Source of the DNA: an uncultured Roseicyclus sp.
GTDB lineage: Bacteria > Pseudomonadota > Alphaproteobacteria > Rhodobacterales > Rhodobacteraceae
Length of the DNA stretch: 64,000 bases
Direction: 5' to 3'
Assembly: GCA_947489665.1 (NCBI GenBank)
Contig: CANLEH010000006.1
Span: 1 to 64,000 of the forward strand
Shown: in pieces, positions 46,235 through 55,813 of the stretch
Layout of the letters: every line of letters starts with the position of its first letter
How positions within the stretch are numbered: the stretch's first letter is position 1
Made by a program: the position numbers and the translations under genes
The notes under the pieces: model-generated
The model's database searches: none
Told to the model about the DNA's origin: nothing
Seen by the model: only the letters and a program-made list of their open reading frames with translations

Positions 46235-47917
46235 CTATTCGGCCGCCTGCGCGGTCACATGCCCTTCCCGCTGCGCATGGTGCCAATCCGGTGCTGTCCA
46301 AGCGGGCAAATTCTCCGCCGGAAGGCTGCGGCCCAGGATGTGGTCCGCCGCTTTCTCGCCAACCATGATCGATGGCGCGTTCAGATTTCCGTTTGGAATC
46401 AATGGGAAGATCGAGCTGTCGGCCAGCCGAAGCCCGTCTACGCCGATCACCCGGTTTTCCGGGTCAACCACGGCGCCCGGATCATCCGCACGCCCCATCC
46501 GCGCCGTCCCGCACGGGTGATAGGCCGATTCCGCATGCTCCCGGATCACCGCATTCAGCGCCTCATCCGACTGCGCGTCTTCACCCGGCTGAATCTCATG
46601 ATCGACATATTGTGCGATGGGATCGGTCTGGAAAATTTCGCGCGTCAGCCGGATCGCGCGCCGGAAATCCTGCCAGTCCTGCTCGGTCGACATGTAGTTG
46701 AACCGGATGCGTGGGGCTTCTGCCGGATCGCCGCTGCGCAAAGTGATCTCCCCGCGAGAGGGGGAGCGCATCGGCCCGACATGGGCCTGAAATCCGTGCC
46801 CGCCGGGTGGGGTTGTGCCGTCGTACCGGATCGCAATGGGCAGGAAATGGTATTGAATATCTGGGTACTCCACGCCACTGCTGGAGCGGATGAAGCCACA
46901 GCTCTCAAAATTGTTCGTCGCACCCAGGCCCGTCTTGGTGAACAGCCATTGCGCACCCACCAGCGCTTTGCCCCAAAGCGACCAATAGGGCGCGATAGAA
47001 ACCGGTTGCGAGGCTGCGTATTGCACATACAGCTCAAGATGGTCTTGCAGGTTCTGCCCCACGCCCGCGCGGTCCGCGACCACGGAAATTCCGTTATCGC
47101 TCAGATGTTTACCGGGTCCAATTCCACTCATCATTAGAATTTTAGGCGAATTGATCGCACCGGCGGCCAGCACCACTTCGGCCCGCGCGCGCAGCATCTT
47201 GCCGCCCGCCAGCCGCACGCCCACGGCGCGACCCTCTTCGATCACGACCTTCTCAACCAGCCCACGTACCAGATCGCAGTTCGGCTGCCGCAGCGCCGGT
47301 TTCAGATAGGCCGACGCCGCCGACCAGCGCTTGCCTTGCCACACGGTCATCTCAAAGGCCCCGAAGCCCTCCTGCCGATAGCCGTTATAATCGTCAGTAG
47401 CCCCGTAACCGGCAGCCGCCCCGGCCTCGCTAAACGCATGAAACAGAGGGTTTTTCCGTTCTCCTCGCGTGATGTGCAGCGGCCCGCTGTCACCGCGATA
47501 CGCCGGATCGCCCGCATCACCATGCCAAGTCTCCGCCCGTTTGAAATAGGGCAAGACGTCGGCGTAGCTCCACCCATCCGCCCCCATCTCGGCCCAGGTG
47601 TCGAAGTCGCGCGCATGGCCGCGCACATAGATCATGCCGTTGATCGACGACGACCCACCAATCACCTTCCCGCGCGGCACCGCCATACGGCGATTGCCCA
47701 TATGCGGCTCAGGCTCAGACGCGTAGCCCCAATCATAGCGCTTCATGCCCATCGGGTAGGACAGAGCGGCGGGCATGTTGATGAACGGCCCCCAATCGGA
47801 CCCGCCATGCTCCACCACCAGCACGGATTTGCCCGCTTCCGTTAACCTGAACGCCATCGCGCAACCGGCTGATCCGGCTCCCACAATGATGTAATCGGCT
47901 TCCATCGCGTTAACCAT
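46235..47917 (-). CDS. betA: Choline dehydrogenase
   Basis: 560-residue GMC-family flavoprotein. The FAD Rossmann motif is [16 protein letters not shown] at the N terminus. The GMC signatures are [20 protein letters not shown] (about residue 80) and [15 protein letters not shown] (about 255). The catalytic His is in [11 protein letters not shown]. It oxidises choline to betaine aldehyde, and can take the aldehyde to betaine. Start ATG at 47917 directly abuts the betB stop; a second in-frame ATG (47905) is possible. It is the last gene of betI-betC-betB-betA. Confidence 0.95.
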   Translation of the reverse strand: MVNAMEADYIIVGAGSAGCAMAFRLTEAGKSVLVVEHGGSDWGPFINMPAALSYPMGMKRYDWGYASEPEPHMGNRRMAVPRGKVIGGSSSINGMIYVRGHARDFDTWAEMGADGWSYADVLPYFKRAETWHGDAGDPAYRGDSGPLHITRGERKNPLFHAFSEAGAAAGYGATDDYNGYRQEGFGAFEMTVWQGKRWSAASAYLKPALRQPNCDLVRGLVEKVVIEEGRAVGVRLAGGKMLRARAEVVLAAGAINSPKILMMSGIGPGKHLSDNGISVVADRAGVGQNLQDHLELYVQYAASQPVSIAPYWSLWGKALVGAQWLFTKTGLGATNNFESCGFIRSSSGVEYPDIQYHFLPIAIRYDGTTPPGGHGFQAHVGPMRSPSRGEITLRSGDPAEAPRIRFNYMSTEQDWQDFRRAIRLTREIFQTDPIAQYVDHEIQPGEDAQSDEALNAVIREHAESAYHPCGTARMGRADDPGAVVDPENRVIGVDGLRLADSSIFPLIPNGNLNAPSIMVGEKAADHILGRSLPAENLPAWTAPDWHHAQREGHVTAQAAE

Positions 47918-49363
47918 TTAGAACGCCGCCTCCACCGGGGACATGCCGACATAAACGGTCTTCAGCTGCGAATAATGCTCGATTGCGGCCTTGGAATTCT
48001 CACGCCCCACGCCCGAGCCCTTCATGCCGCCAAACGGCACTTCCACTGGCGTCAGGTTGTACTGATTGATCCAGACCGAGCCTGCATCGATCGCATGCAC
48101 CACCCTGTGCCCGCGCGTCAGATCGGCAGTGAACACCGCCCCCGACAGGCCCAGGTCCGTTGCATTGGCCCGTTCAATGACCTCGTCCTCGGTCTCGAAG
48201 TCCAGAACCGACATGACCGGCCCGAAAATCTCTTCCCGCGCGATGGTCATGTCGTCGGTCGCATCGGCGAAGATCGTCGGCTCAATGAAGTAGCCGGGGT
48301 GATCCAACCGCTTGCCGCCATGGACTAGGCGTGCGCCCTCGGACACGCCCTTTTCAACGTAAGAACAAACGATTGCGAGCTGTTCTTCACTCACCATCGG
48401 CCCGAAATTCGTGGCCTCGTCACGCGGATCGCCAATCACGGCGGCGGCCGTCCGTTCCACCAATCGCGTCAGAAACGCGTCTTTGATCCCACGCTGCACG
48501 AAGACCCGCGTGCCGTTGGAACAGACCTGCCCAGAGGCATAGAAATTCGCATTGATCGCCGCCGAAACCGCGCTTTCCACATCCGAGTCGTCGAAGATGA
48601 TCAAGGGTGATTTGCCCCCCAATTCCATCGTCGCATGCTTCATCTGTGCCGCCGCCGAGGCGTAGACCTTCTTGCCTGTCGCCGCCGATCCGGTCAGCGA
48701 CACCTTCGCCGTGCGCGGGTCTTCAACCAGCGACCGCCCGACCGTTCCAGCCCCCTGCACGACGTTGTAGACACCCGCAGGCGCCCCGGCCTCCACCAAT
48801 ATTTCCGCGACTTTCAAAGCACATAGCGGCGTTTGTTCAGATGGTTTGAAGACCATCGCATTGCCGCAGGCCAAGGCGGGCGCGCCTTTCCAGGCCGCGA
48901 TCTGGGTCGGGTAGTTCCACGCCCCAATCCCTACGCACACGCCAAGCGGCACCCGCATCGTATAGGCCCAATCGCCGCCCAAGGGCACGTGTTCACCGGT
49001 TAACGTGGCCGCCATCCCGCCGAAATACTCCAAAGCGTCCGCGGCCGAGGTGGCATCGGCCACCAGCGTTTCCTGCAACGGCTTCCCGGTATCGAGCGTC
49101 TCCAGCTCGCTCAATTCCCGGTTCCGCTCCCGCATGATGTCCGCCGCGCGACGCAGCACGCGGCCGCGCTCCACCGGCATCCACGCGGCCCATTCCTTCT
49201 GGGCAGCCGCCGCCGAGGCCAAGGCAGCTTCAACCACTGCGGGCGTCGCCTCATGGACGACCGCGATCTCTTCGCCGGTTGCGGGGAAAATCACTGGCAT
49301 GGCCGCGCCATCCGTATCTTCCAGATAGGCGCCATTCACAAAATGAGAAGCAACAGGTTGCAT
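47918..49363 (-). CDS. betB: Betaine aldehyde dehydrogenase
   Basis: 481-residue aldehyde dehydrogenase. NAD-binding [11 protein letters not shown], catalytic Glu in MELGGKSPL and catalytic Cys in [12 protein letters not shown], the last being a good betaine-aldehyde-dehydrogenase-type signature. It converts betaine aldehyde to glycine betaine, an osmoprotectant and carbon/nitrogen source. The upstream betC ends 24 bases before it. Confidence 0.95.
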   Translation of the reverse strand: MQPVASHFVNGAYLEDTDGAAMPVIFPATGEEIAVVHEATPAVVEAALASAAAAQKEWAAWMPVERGRVLRRAADIMRERNRELSELETLDTGKPLQETLVADATSAADALEYFGGMAATLTGEHVPLGGDWAYTMRVPLGVCVGIGAWNYPTQIAAWKGAPALACGNAMVFKPSEQTPLCALKVAEILVEAGAPAGVYNVVQGAGTVGRSLVEDPRTAKVSLTGSAATGKKVYASAAAQMKHATMELGGKSPLIIFDDSDVESAVSAAINANFYASGQVCSNGTRVFVQRGIKDAFLTRLVERTAAAVIGDPRDEATNFGPMVSEEQLAIVCSYVEKGVSEGARLVHGGKRLDHPGYFIEPTIFADATDDMTIAREEIFGPVMSVLDFETEDEVIERANATDLGLSGAVFTADLTRGHRVVHAIDAGSVWINQYNLTPVEVPFGGMKGSGVGRENSKAAIEHYSQLKTVYVGMSPVEAAF

Positions 49364-49387
49364 CAGTCACACATCCTTTTCAAAGGG

Positions 49388-50896
49388 CTACTCGCCCCGA
49401 GGAAACCGTTGATTTTCCTCGACAACATTCAAATCCATATGATTGCGCATGTAGCGGTTCGAGGCATCGCGCAGCGGCTGGAAATCCCACGGGAAATACG
49501 CCCCATTCCGCAACGACTCATAAACCACCCACCGGCACGCCTGGCTCTGCCGCACATCCGCATCGAACCGTTCCAGATCCCACCTTGCCGCCGCCATCAC
49601 GCGGAACCGCTCCAGCACGTCCGCATGGGCTGGGTCTTCGGCCAGATCCGTCAATTCCAGCGGATCGGCCTCCAGATCGAACAACTGCTCGGGGTCCAAC
49701 GCACAGTTCGTGTACTTCCACTTGCCCTCACGCAGCCCGACCAGGGGCGAGTATGACGCCTCCGCCGCATATTCCATCGCCACAGGCGACACGCGCGTGG
49801 CCCCACGCCCCAACGGCACAAGGCTCTCGCCCTCCGTCCAAGGCATCACTTCGCCCATATCCACACCCGCCAGATCGCAAAGCGTCGGGCACAGATCGAT
49901 GGTCGACACCGGCGCCTTCACCAGCCCCGCTTCCATCCCAGGTGCCGCGATCATCAATGGCACGCGCGCCGAGCCCTCGAAGAACGTCATCTTGAACCAG
50001 AGCCCACGCTCGCCGAGCATGTCGCCGTGATCTGAAACGAAGATCACGATGGCCTCCTGCCGGGTCCGTTCCAACACGTCCAAGACACCACCGATCTTCT
50101 CATCCAGATACGAGATGTTCGCGAAATACGCCCGCCGCGAGCGCCGGATATCTTCGTCCGAGATGTCGAAATTGGACCGGTCATTGGCATCCAGAATCCG
50201 CTGCGAATGCGGGTCCTGATCCTCGTAGGGCAGGGCGCCCACCTCGGGCATCAGGTGGTCGCAATCCTCATACATGTCCCAGTATCGCTTCCGCGCCACG
50301 TAAGGGTCGTGCGGATGCGTGAAGCTCACCGTCAGGCACCAGGGCCGGTCGTCATGGCCCCGCGACAGATCATAGAGCTTCTGCTCCGCCTCAAAGGCCA
50401 CCGCGTCGTCATATTCCATCTGGTTGGTGATCTCGGCCACGCCCGCACCGGTGACCGAGCCCATATTGTGGTACCACCAATCGATCCGCTCACCCGGCTT
50501 GCGGTAGTCCGGCGTCCAGCCGAAATCGGCGGGGTAGATGTCGGTCGTCAGCCGCTCCTCAAACCCGTGCAACTGGTCCGGCCCCACGAAATGCATCTTG
50601 CCCGACAAAGCGGTGTAATACCCCGCCCGCCGCAAGTGATGCGCATAGGTTGGCACACTCGACGGAAACTCCGCGGCATTGTCGTAAACTCCTGATCTCG
50701 ATGGCAAAAGCCCCGACATGAAACTCGCCCGCGCCGGCGCGCACAGGGGCGAGGCCGTGTAAGAATTCGCAAACCGCGTCGACCGCTCGGCCAACGCCTT
50801 CAGGTTCGGCGCATGCAGCCATTCCGCGGGGCCGTCTGGGAACAGCGTCCCGTTCAACTGATCGACCATCAGGATCAGGATATTCGGCTGGCTCAT
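49388..50896 (-). CDS. betC: Choline-sulfatase
   Basis: 502-residue type I sulfatase. The formylglycine site is LCAPAR with Cys52, followed by ASFMSGLLPSRSGVYDN. The metal site NILILMVDQ is at the N terminus and VSDHGDMLGERG lies further on. The C-terminal segment (DFQPLRDASNRYMRNHMDLNV) is typical of choline sulfatases. There is no signal peptide, so it hydrolyses imported choline-O-sulfate in the cytoplasm, giving choline for betA. It needs a formylglycine-generating activity encoded elsewhere. Overlaps betI by ATGA. Confidence 0.94.
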   Translation of the reverse strand: MSQPNILILMVDQLNGTLFPDGPAEWLHAPNLKALAERSTRFANSYTASPLCAPARASFMSGLLPSRSGVYDNAAEFPSSVPTYAHHLRRAGYYTALSGKMHFVGPDQLHGFEERLTTDIYPADFGWTPDYRKPGERIDWWYHNMGSVTGAGVAEITNQMEYDDAVAFEAEQKLYDLSRGHDDRPWCLTVSFTHPHDPYVARKRYWDMYEDCDHLMPEVGALPYEDQDPHSQRILDANDRSNFDISDEDIRRSRRAYFANISYLDEKIGGVLDVLERTRQEAIVIFVSDHGDMLGERGLWFKMTFFEGSARVPLMIAAPGMEAGLVKAPVSTIDLCPTLCDLAGVDMGEVMPWTEGESLVPLGRGATRVSPVAMEYAAEASYSPLVGLREGKWKYTNCALDPEQLFDLEADPLELTDLAEDPAHADVLERFRVMAAARWDLERFDADVRQSQACRWVVYESLRNGAYFPWDFQPLRDASNRYMRNHMDLNVVEENQRFPRGE

Positions 50897-51465
50897 GCGA
50901 CGGTCCCCTCAAGGTAGTCCATCACACGGCTCACTGCTGCGTTTCCGTCGGGCGCGCCCGCATCGGCCAGTGCGTGCCGAATATAAAGCCCGTCGATCAA
51001 TGCAGCCGCCGTCGCCGCCACATCCTCAGGCCGCGCGCACAATGGCCGCAACGCATGGACCAAATTCGCCACCAACCGCCGCTGATACACTCGCAACAGC
51101 CGCGCCGCCTCCGCATCGCGCTGCGCCATCACGTAGAAGGTCAGCCAGGCCGAAATCACCTCCGCCCGGAAATTCCGCCCCTCGAAACTCGCCTCCGCAA
51201 TCGCCCGCAGCCGCGCCATCGGCCCCTCGGCCCGCCCCAGCCTCACCCGCGCCTCCGCCCCAAACTCCGCCAGAATCGCCCGCATCGCCGCCAAAAGCAG
51301 CTCATCCTTCGACCCGAAGTAGTGATGCGCCAGCGCCGACGACACACCCGCCGCCTTCGCAATCTGGCCCATTGTCACGTCCAAATGGCCCGCGCGCCCG
51401 ATCTCGCTGATCGTCGCGTTGACAAGCGCGTCCTTCCGTATAGCCATCATACCTGTGCGGGGCAT
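50893..51465 (-). CDS. betI: TetR-type choline-responsive repressor
   Basis: 190 residues. Helix-turn-helix VTMGQIAKAAGVSSALAHHYF near residues 30-50 and a TetR C-terminal domain. The N terminus MPRTGMMAIRKDALVNATI matches BetI proteins, which decided the start at 51465 (AAGGAT 6 bases upstream). A longer frame begins 54 bases further up and would run into the operator. BetI represses the bet genes until choline is present. The dyad at 51504-51523 lies between betI and choX. Confidence 0.93.
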   Translation of the reverse strand: MPRTGMMAIRKDALVNATISEIGRAGHLDVTMGQIAKAAGVSSALAHHYFGSKDELLLAAMRAILAEFGAEARVRLGRAEGPMARLRAIAEASFEGRNFRAEVISAWLTFYVMAQRDAEAARLLRVYQRRLVANLVHALRPLCARPEDVAATAAALIDGLYIRHALADAGAPDGNAAVSRVMDYLEGTVA

Positions 51466-51479
51466 TGCGCATCCTTTCG

Positions 51480-51508
51480 TTGCCTTGCCCCAGAAATATG
51501 TTTTTAAT
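51480..51508 (+). promoter_or_regulatory. Probable choX promoter
   Basis: TTGCCT (51480-51485) and TTTAAT (51503-51508) are separated by exactly 17 bases, matching sigma-70-type elements at 4/6 and 5/6 positions. The -10 element runs into the BetI-type dyad, so repressor binding would block polymerase. Confidence 0.55.
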
Positions 51509-51523
51509 TGACTGGTCAATCAA
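51504..51523. promoter_or_regulatory. Probable BetI operator
   Basis: TTAATTGACTGGTCAATCAA is a dyad with 9-bp arms matching at eight of nine positions (core ATTGAC-TG-GTCAAT perfect). It sits between betI and choX and overlaps the choX -10 element. Size and form suit a TetR-family dimer, so BetI can control both the bet and cho operons from here. Confidence 0.75.
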
Positions 51524-51550
51524 CAAAAGACCACCAACCGGGAGAGACAC

Positions 51551-52495
51551 ATGCAAATCCTCAAGAAATCCGCCGTCAGCGCCCTCGCGCTCGCCGTCAG
51601 CGCAGGCGCCGCCATGGCCGACGGCCACGCCGAATGCGGCACCGTGACCTTCTCCGACGTGGGCTGGACCGACATCACCGCGACCACCGCCGCCACCACC
51701 GTCGTGCTTGAGGCGCTGGGCTATGAGACCGAGATCCTCGTCCTCTCCGTCCCCGTCACCTACACCTCGCTGGCCGAAGGCGACGTCGACATCTTCCTCG
51801 GCAACTGGATGCCCACGATGGAGGCGGACATCGCCCCCTACCGTGAAGCTGGCACCGTCGACACCGTCCGCGCCAACCTTGAAGGCGCCAAGTATACGCT
51901 GGCCACCAACGCCGCTGGTGCCGCCCTCGGCATCACCGATTTCGCCTCCATCGCCGCTGCCATCGACGATCTCGACGGCGAGATCTACGGCATCGAGCCC
52001 GGCAATGACGGCAACCGCCTGATCATGGACATGATCGAGGCCGACGCCTTTGGCCTGTCCGGCTTCGAAGTCGTCGAAAGCTCTGAGCAAGGCATGCTCG
52101 CCCAGGTCCAGCGCGCCACCGACCGTGATGAGCCCGTTGTCTTCCTCGGCTGGGAGCCGCACCCGATGAACGCCAATTTCGAGCTGACCTATCTCGAAGG
52201 CGGCGACGACTGGTTCGGCCCCAACCTCGGCGGCGCCACCGTCTACACCAACACCTCCGCCGGCTATGTCGAGGCCTGCCCCAACGTCGGCGCGCTTCTC
52301 AACAACCTCGAATTCTCCCTCGCCATGGAGAACGAGATCATGGGCGCGATCCTCAATGACGGGGAAGAGCCTGCCGACGCGGCAACCGCCTGGATGGCCG
52401 CGAACTCCGACGCTGTGATGGCGTGGCTGGATGGCGTGACAACCATCGACGGCGGTGATGCGGCGGCGGCTGTTGGTGAGGCGCTGGGGCTGTAA
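51551..52495 (+). CDS. choX: Choline ABC transporter substrate-binding protein
   Basis: 314 residues with a signal peptide ending AGAAMADG. The mature protein is of the OpuAC/ProX type: FSDVGWTDITATTAATTVVL, VDIFLGNWMPTME and PVVFLGWEPHPMN supply the aromatic (Trp) cage for the quaternary ammonium group. Ribosome site GGGAGAG precedes the ATG. Divergent from betI. A terminator follows directly, and the permease and ATPase genes only resume about 1.9 kb further on, after an unrelated gene. Confidence 0.93.
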   Translation: MQILKKSAVSALALAVSAGAAMADGHAECGTVTFSDVGWTDITATTAATTVVLEALGYETEILVLSVPVTYTSLAEGDVDIFLGNWMPTMEADIAPYREAGTVDTVRANLEGAKYTLATNAAGAALGITDFASIAAAIDDLDGEIYGIEPGNDGNRLIMDMIEADAFGLSGFEVVESSEQGMLAQVQRATDRDEPVVFLGWEPHPMNANFELTYLEGGDDWFGPNLGGATVYTNTSAGYVEACPNVGALLNNLEFSLAMENEIMGAILNDGEEPADAATAWMAANSDAVMAWLDGVTTIDGGDAAAAVGEALGL

Positions 52496-52524
52496 GCGGC
52501 GCTAAGACTGAGAGATTAAGGCAG

Positions 52525-52549
52525 GCCCCGCCGGATGCGGCGGGGCTTT
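52525..52549 (+). terminator. Intrinsic terminator after choX
   Basis: GCCCCGCC (52525-52532) pairs with GGCGGGGC (52539-52546) over a 6-base loop, followed by TTT. It lies 30 bases after the choX stop and should end most choX transcripts, separating choX from choW. Confidence 0.8.
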
Positions 52550-52611
52550 CTCATGTGTGCTTTCGGCGCACCGCAGTGCGTCTATGGGCCTGCAGGCGCT
52601 TGCAAATCGTT

Positions 52612-52632
52612 GTTGCGTTACGCAACGTAACG
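52612..52632. promoter_or_regulatory. Two overlapping inverted repeats upstream of the autotransporter-like gene
   Basis: GTTGCG-TTA-CGCAAC (52612-52626) and CGTTAC-GCAAC-GTAACG (52616-52632) are both perfect and share 11 bases, so only one hairpin or binding dyad can form at a time. The site is 100 bp before the start codon at 52732. The rest of the 52550-52731 gap shows no other recognisable element. Confidence 0.45.
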
Positions 52633-52731
52633 CTCACGAAAAACGTCTTTTTTGGCCCGAGCTTGGGTCCAATTCCCTTTTTGGTCCCCTCTGTCACCAA
52701 TGGGATCTCTGGTTGAGAAGGTAGAGCGCAC

Positions 52732-54210
52732 ATGCAATATTTTGGCTCCGCCTGCACCTGCGCCTCCTTACTCTTGGGATGTGCGATGTTGACTGGAATG
52801 GCCCACGCGCAGGCCGTCACGCACACTGTTGATTTCGATAACTACAGCGGTGGTGGCGCGTTCGGCAGCGGCCAACCAGTTACAAATGAATATGCTGATA
52901 TTGGGCTGCAAGTGGAGGCCAGGCGCAACGGCGCCATCGCCGCTCCAACGACGTTTGATTCCGGACTCCCGACACGCCGGAATTATCTGTCAAATATAAT
53001 TTCAAATGGTGTCGTGGCAGACTTCATTGCATTCAATTTTACCGCTCCGGTTTCGGATATTTCCCTGTTGGTGAATACGGGACTTCCTGGTTTTGGGGTC
53101 GAGCTGACGTACTATGATGCCGGTGGCAATCTGATGCACACCGAAGAAATCTATGGTCTGGATATAACTTATGCCTCCGCGCTTGAGGGTGTCGCTGTAG
53201 TTCAAGCGCGGCAGCTCACGAATGGTAATCAGTTTTTTTTGGATGATCTGATCTACGTGATCCCGAGCGCGGTTTCGACCGAAGAGGAAATCGCCGAATT
53301 CGTGGCGTCCATGGGTATGGCGGGGCGTATCGTTGTCATCAATGCTTCACAGCGCGCTGGCCAACATGGTGGGAATAGCCTGGCGACCCGCGATTTGTTG
53401 ACGCTGACTGATCTGGTTGGGCGCCAGTCGGGTGTGATCGTTCGCCAGAATGGCAACAGCTTTGGCGCGGTCACGGGCGGCGTCTATACTTGGGCCGAGA
53501 TTACTGGCTTTTGGGCCGATAATGAGGATGCTGACCGGTCAATTACGGGCAGCGGCTTTCAGATTGGTGCAGATGTTGAGCTGAACCCTAACGTGGTGAT
53601 TGGCCTGTCGGTTGGGGCCCATAGCCTCAACGCGAGTACCGATACGTTTGAGCAAGAGGGCACATTGGTTACCCTCCAACCCTATCTCGCCTACCGCTCT
53701 GGCGCGTGGTCGGGTGCGTTGACGTTCAGCTACGGGCAGGGTGAATTTGACCAAACCTCCATAAACGGCAGTGGCACCGGAGAAGTGGTGGTACGGTCAA
53801 TTTCCTATTCCGGCGGATATGACATTTCGCTTGAGAGCGGAATGGTTGTTACACCCACATTTGGCGTTGTTCACGGCGTCGAGGAATTTGAGGCCGTCTC
53901 TGGAACCCTGGCAGGGAATTGGAGTGAAGAAATGACCTTTACCCAGGCCTCGGTCGGTGTCGAATTTAGCCAGGCCTTTGCATCTGGAGACGGCTTTTTC
54001 GGACTCCATGCGGATTGGCTGGAAAGTTCCTCTGATAATTCACTGGTAACCGAACGGTTGGGTGATGATGAATGGACCGGGCGCCTTGAATTTGGCTTTG
54101 CGACCCAACTCGACATGGGAATTGATCTGAACACGTCGGTGGAGATCGCCGGACTTGGCGGAGATTTGCGACAGGCCAGCGGCGGGCTGCGCATAGCGTT
54201 CAATTTTTAG
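52732..54210 (+). CDS. Secreted autotransporter-like outer membrane beta-barrel protein
   Basis: 492 residues. A signal peptide ends around GMAHA-QA. The passenger region of about 170 residues begins THTVDFDNYSGGGAFGSG and looks like a beta-sandwich. A short linker (STEEEIAEFVASMGMAGRIVVINASQRA) follows. The C-terminal 250 residues are amphipathic beta strands with alternating aromatic residues, ending IAFNF with a terminal Phe, the outer-membrane barrel signature. It fits an autotransporter (type V) barrel. The DNA is visibly richer in A+T and in non-GC codons than its neighbours. It sits in the middle of the cho operon, so it was probably acquired by transfer. Function of the passenger unknown. 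Confidence 0.75.
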   Translation: MQYFGSACTCASLLLGCAMLTGMAHAQAVTHTVDFDNYSGGGAFGSGQPVTNEYADIGLQVEARRNGAIAAPTTFDSGLPTRRNYLSNIISNGVVADFIAFNFTAPVSDISLLVNTGLPGFGVELTYYDAGGNLMHTEEIYGLDITYASALEGVAVVQARQLTNGNQFFLDDLIYVIPSAVSTEEEIAEFVASMGMAGRIVVINASQRAGQHGGNSLATRDLLTLTDLVGRQSGVIVRQNGNSFGAVTGGVYTWAEITGFWADNEDADRSITGSGFQIGADVELNPNVVIGLSVGAHSLNASTDTFEQEGTLVTLQPYLAYRSGAWSGALTFSYGQGEFDQTSINGSGTGEVVVRSISYSGGYDISLESGMVVTPTFGVVHGVEEFEAVSGTLAGNWSEEMTFTQASVGVEFSQAFASGDGFFGLHADWLESSSDNSLVTERLGDDEWTGRLEFGFATQLDMGIDLNTSVEIAGLGGDLRQASGGLRIAFNF

Positions 54211-54262
54211 TCAAAGAAATTCTGAGGTACCGTCACGCTAGGCTTTGGTGTCCAACCGGAAA

Positions 54263-54338
54263 CCTTAACAAATCCTTAACGTCCACACCCCTTTCCCAAC
54301 AAAACCAACGCCTTAACCCCCTTGCTCAACCTTGAGCA
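54263..54338. promoter_or_regulatory. CCTTAAC repeats and a perfect 16-bp palindrome upstream of choW
   Basis: CCTTAAC occurs at 54263-54269, 54274-54280 and 54311-54317 (11-bp spacing for the first two). TGCTCAA-CC-TTGAGCA (54323-54338) is a perfect palindrome with 7-bp arms. The choW start is 81 bp further on. This is a good candidate regulatory region for a separate choWV promoter, made necessary by the terminator after choX. Confidence 0.55.
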
Positions 54339-54419
54339 CACCCGCCCCACACCTCCCCCCTTTCCATCCCGACCCGCCCGCGCCATGATCCCCTCAAACG
54401 ACCGAAGGGACAGACAGAC

Positions 54420-55406
54420 ATGAGCTGGTGGAGCGACCTGCGCGCCTGGTGGGCCGATGACGGCATCGCCGAATGCACCTTCCCCAACGACCCTGACGTC
54501 ACGGGCCCCATCACCTTCCTCACCGAATGCAAGCTCCGCATCGGTGACGCGGCAGAGGCCGTCTTCGACAGCCTCCAAGCCAACCTCTCCGGCGTCTTCG
54601 ACCTGATCGCCGTAGGTCTTGAGGCGATGATCGAAGCCATCCTTGCCCTCCTCCAACAGCCCCCCAACACCAGCTGGTTCCAGGACGTCCGCCTGCGCGA
54701 CGCGAGCTTCCTCTACCCGCCCGAATGGCACCCGTTCCTGATCATCGCGCTCTTCACCGCGCTCGCCTGGTACTTCCACCGCGGCTGGAAAGTCCCCACC
54801 CTCGTGGCCCTCGGCTTCCTCTTCATCGTGAACCAGGACTATTACGAGGAAACCACCGAAAGCCTCACCCTCGTCCTATCCGCCTGCGTCGTCTGCATGG
54901 GCCTGGGCGTGCCCATCGGCATCGCCGCCGCCCACCGCCCCCGCCTTTACGCGGCCATGCGCCCCGTCCTCGACCTGATGCAAACCCTACCGACCTTCGT
55001 TTACCTCATCCCCGCTATCGTCTTTTTCGGCATCGGCATGGTCCCCGGCCTGATCGCCACGGTGATCTTCGTCCTGCCCGCCCCGATCCGCCTGACCCAT
55101 CTGGGCATCTCCTCCACGCCAACATCGCTGCTTGAAGCCGCCGACGCCTTCGGCGCCACGGGCCGCCAAAAGCTCTGGAAAGTGGAGCTTCCCTACGCCC
55201 TGCCGCAGATCATGACCGGCCTGAACCAGACCATCATGCTGTCGCTCTCCATGGTCGTGATCGCAGCCCTCGTCGGCGCCGACGGCCTCGGCGTCCCGGT
55301 CGTGCGCGCGCTCAACCAGGTCAATACCGGCCTCGGCTTCGAGTCCGGCTTCATCATCGTTGTCGTCGCCATCGTCCTCGACCGAGCCCTACGGGTGAAA
55401 ACATGA
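54420..55406 (+). CDS. choW: Choline ABC transporter permease
   Basis: 328 residues with a hydrophilic N-terminal part (about 90 residues) and then six membrane helices of the MetI-like fold. The coupling loop EAADAFGATGRQKLWKVELPYALP interacts with the ATPase. Family: ProW/ChoW quaternary amine permeases. The GFA-type gene overlaps its stop by ATGA, and the ATPase gene follows that one. Confidence 0.92.
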   Translation: MSWWSDLRAWWADDGIAECTFPNDPDVTGPITFLTECKLRIGDAAEAVFDSLQANLSGVFDLIAVGLEAMIEAILALLQQPPNTSWFQDVRLRDASFLYPPEWHPFLIIALFTALAWYFHRGWKVPTLVALGFLFIVNQDYYEETTESLTLVLSACVVCMGLGVPIGIAAAHRPRLYAAMRPVLDLMQTLPTFVYLIPAIVFFGIGMVPGLIATVIFVLPAPIRLTHLGISSTPTSLLEAADAFGATGRQKLWKVELPYALPQIMTGLNQTIMLSLSMVVIAALVGADGLGVPVVRALNQVNTGLGFESGFIIVVVAIVLDRALRVKT

Positions 55407-55813
55407 TCCATCCTGCAAGCTGCCACTGCGGCACCGTCAAATTCACCGTCGATCTGCCAGACGGCCTCGCCTCCGCCCGCCGCTGCGATTGCAGCTTTTG
55501 CACCATGCGCGGGGCGGTTGCCGTCTCCACCACGCTCGACGGCCTCAAGATCACCGAAGGCGCGGAAAACCTGACGCTCTACCAGTTCGGCACCAACACC
55601 GCGCGCCACCATTTCTGCAAGACCTGTGGCATCTACACCCATCACCAACGCCGCTCGAACCCTGAAGAGTTCGGCGTCAACATGGCTTGCCTTGAAGGCC
55701 ACACACCGTTCGAGCTGGCAGAGATCATCGTCCATGATGGGCAGAACCACCCCAATGATGGCGGCGCGCCCGATGGCGTCGCAGGCATCCTGCGCTACGA
55801 GGCCAATACATGA
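55403..55813 (+). CDS. GFA/CENP-V domain zinc protein
   Basis: 136 residues with the glutathione-dependent formaldehyde-activating (GFA) Cys pattern: CHCGTVKF, CDCSFC and FCKTCGIYTHHQ, which bind two zinc ions in the family. The biochemical role of many members is unproven; some are reported to handle the formaldehyde-glutathione adduct. It is inserted between choW and choV with 4-bp overlaps on both sides, so it is an integral part of the transcript. Demethylation of choline-derived compounds releases formaldehyde, which may explain the linkage; that is inference. Confidence 0.82.
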   Translation: MIHPASCHCGTVKFTVDLPDGLASARRCDCSFCTMRGAVAVSTTLDGLKITEGAENLTLYQFGTNTARHHFCKTCGIYTHHQRRSNPEEFGVNMACLEGHTPFELAEIIVHDGQNHPNDGGAPDGVAGILRYEANT

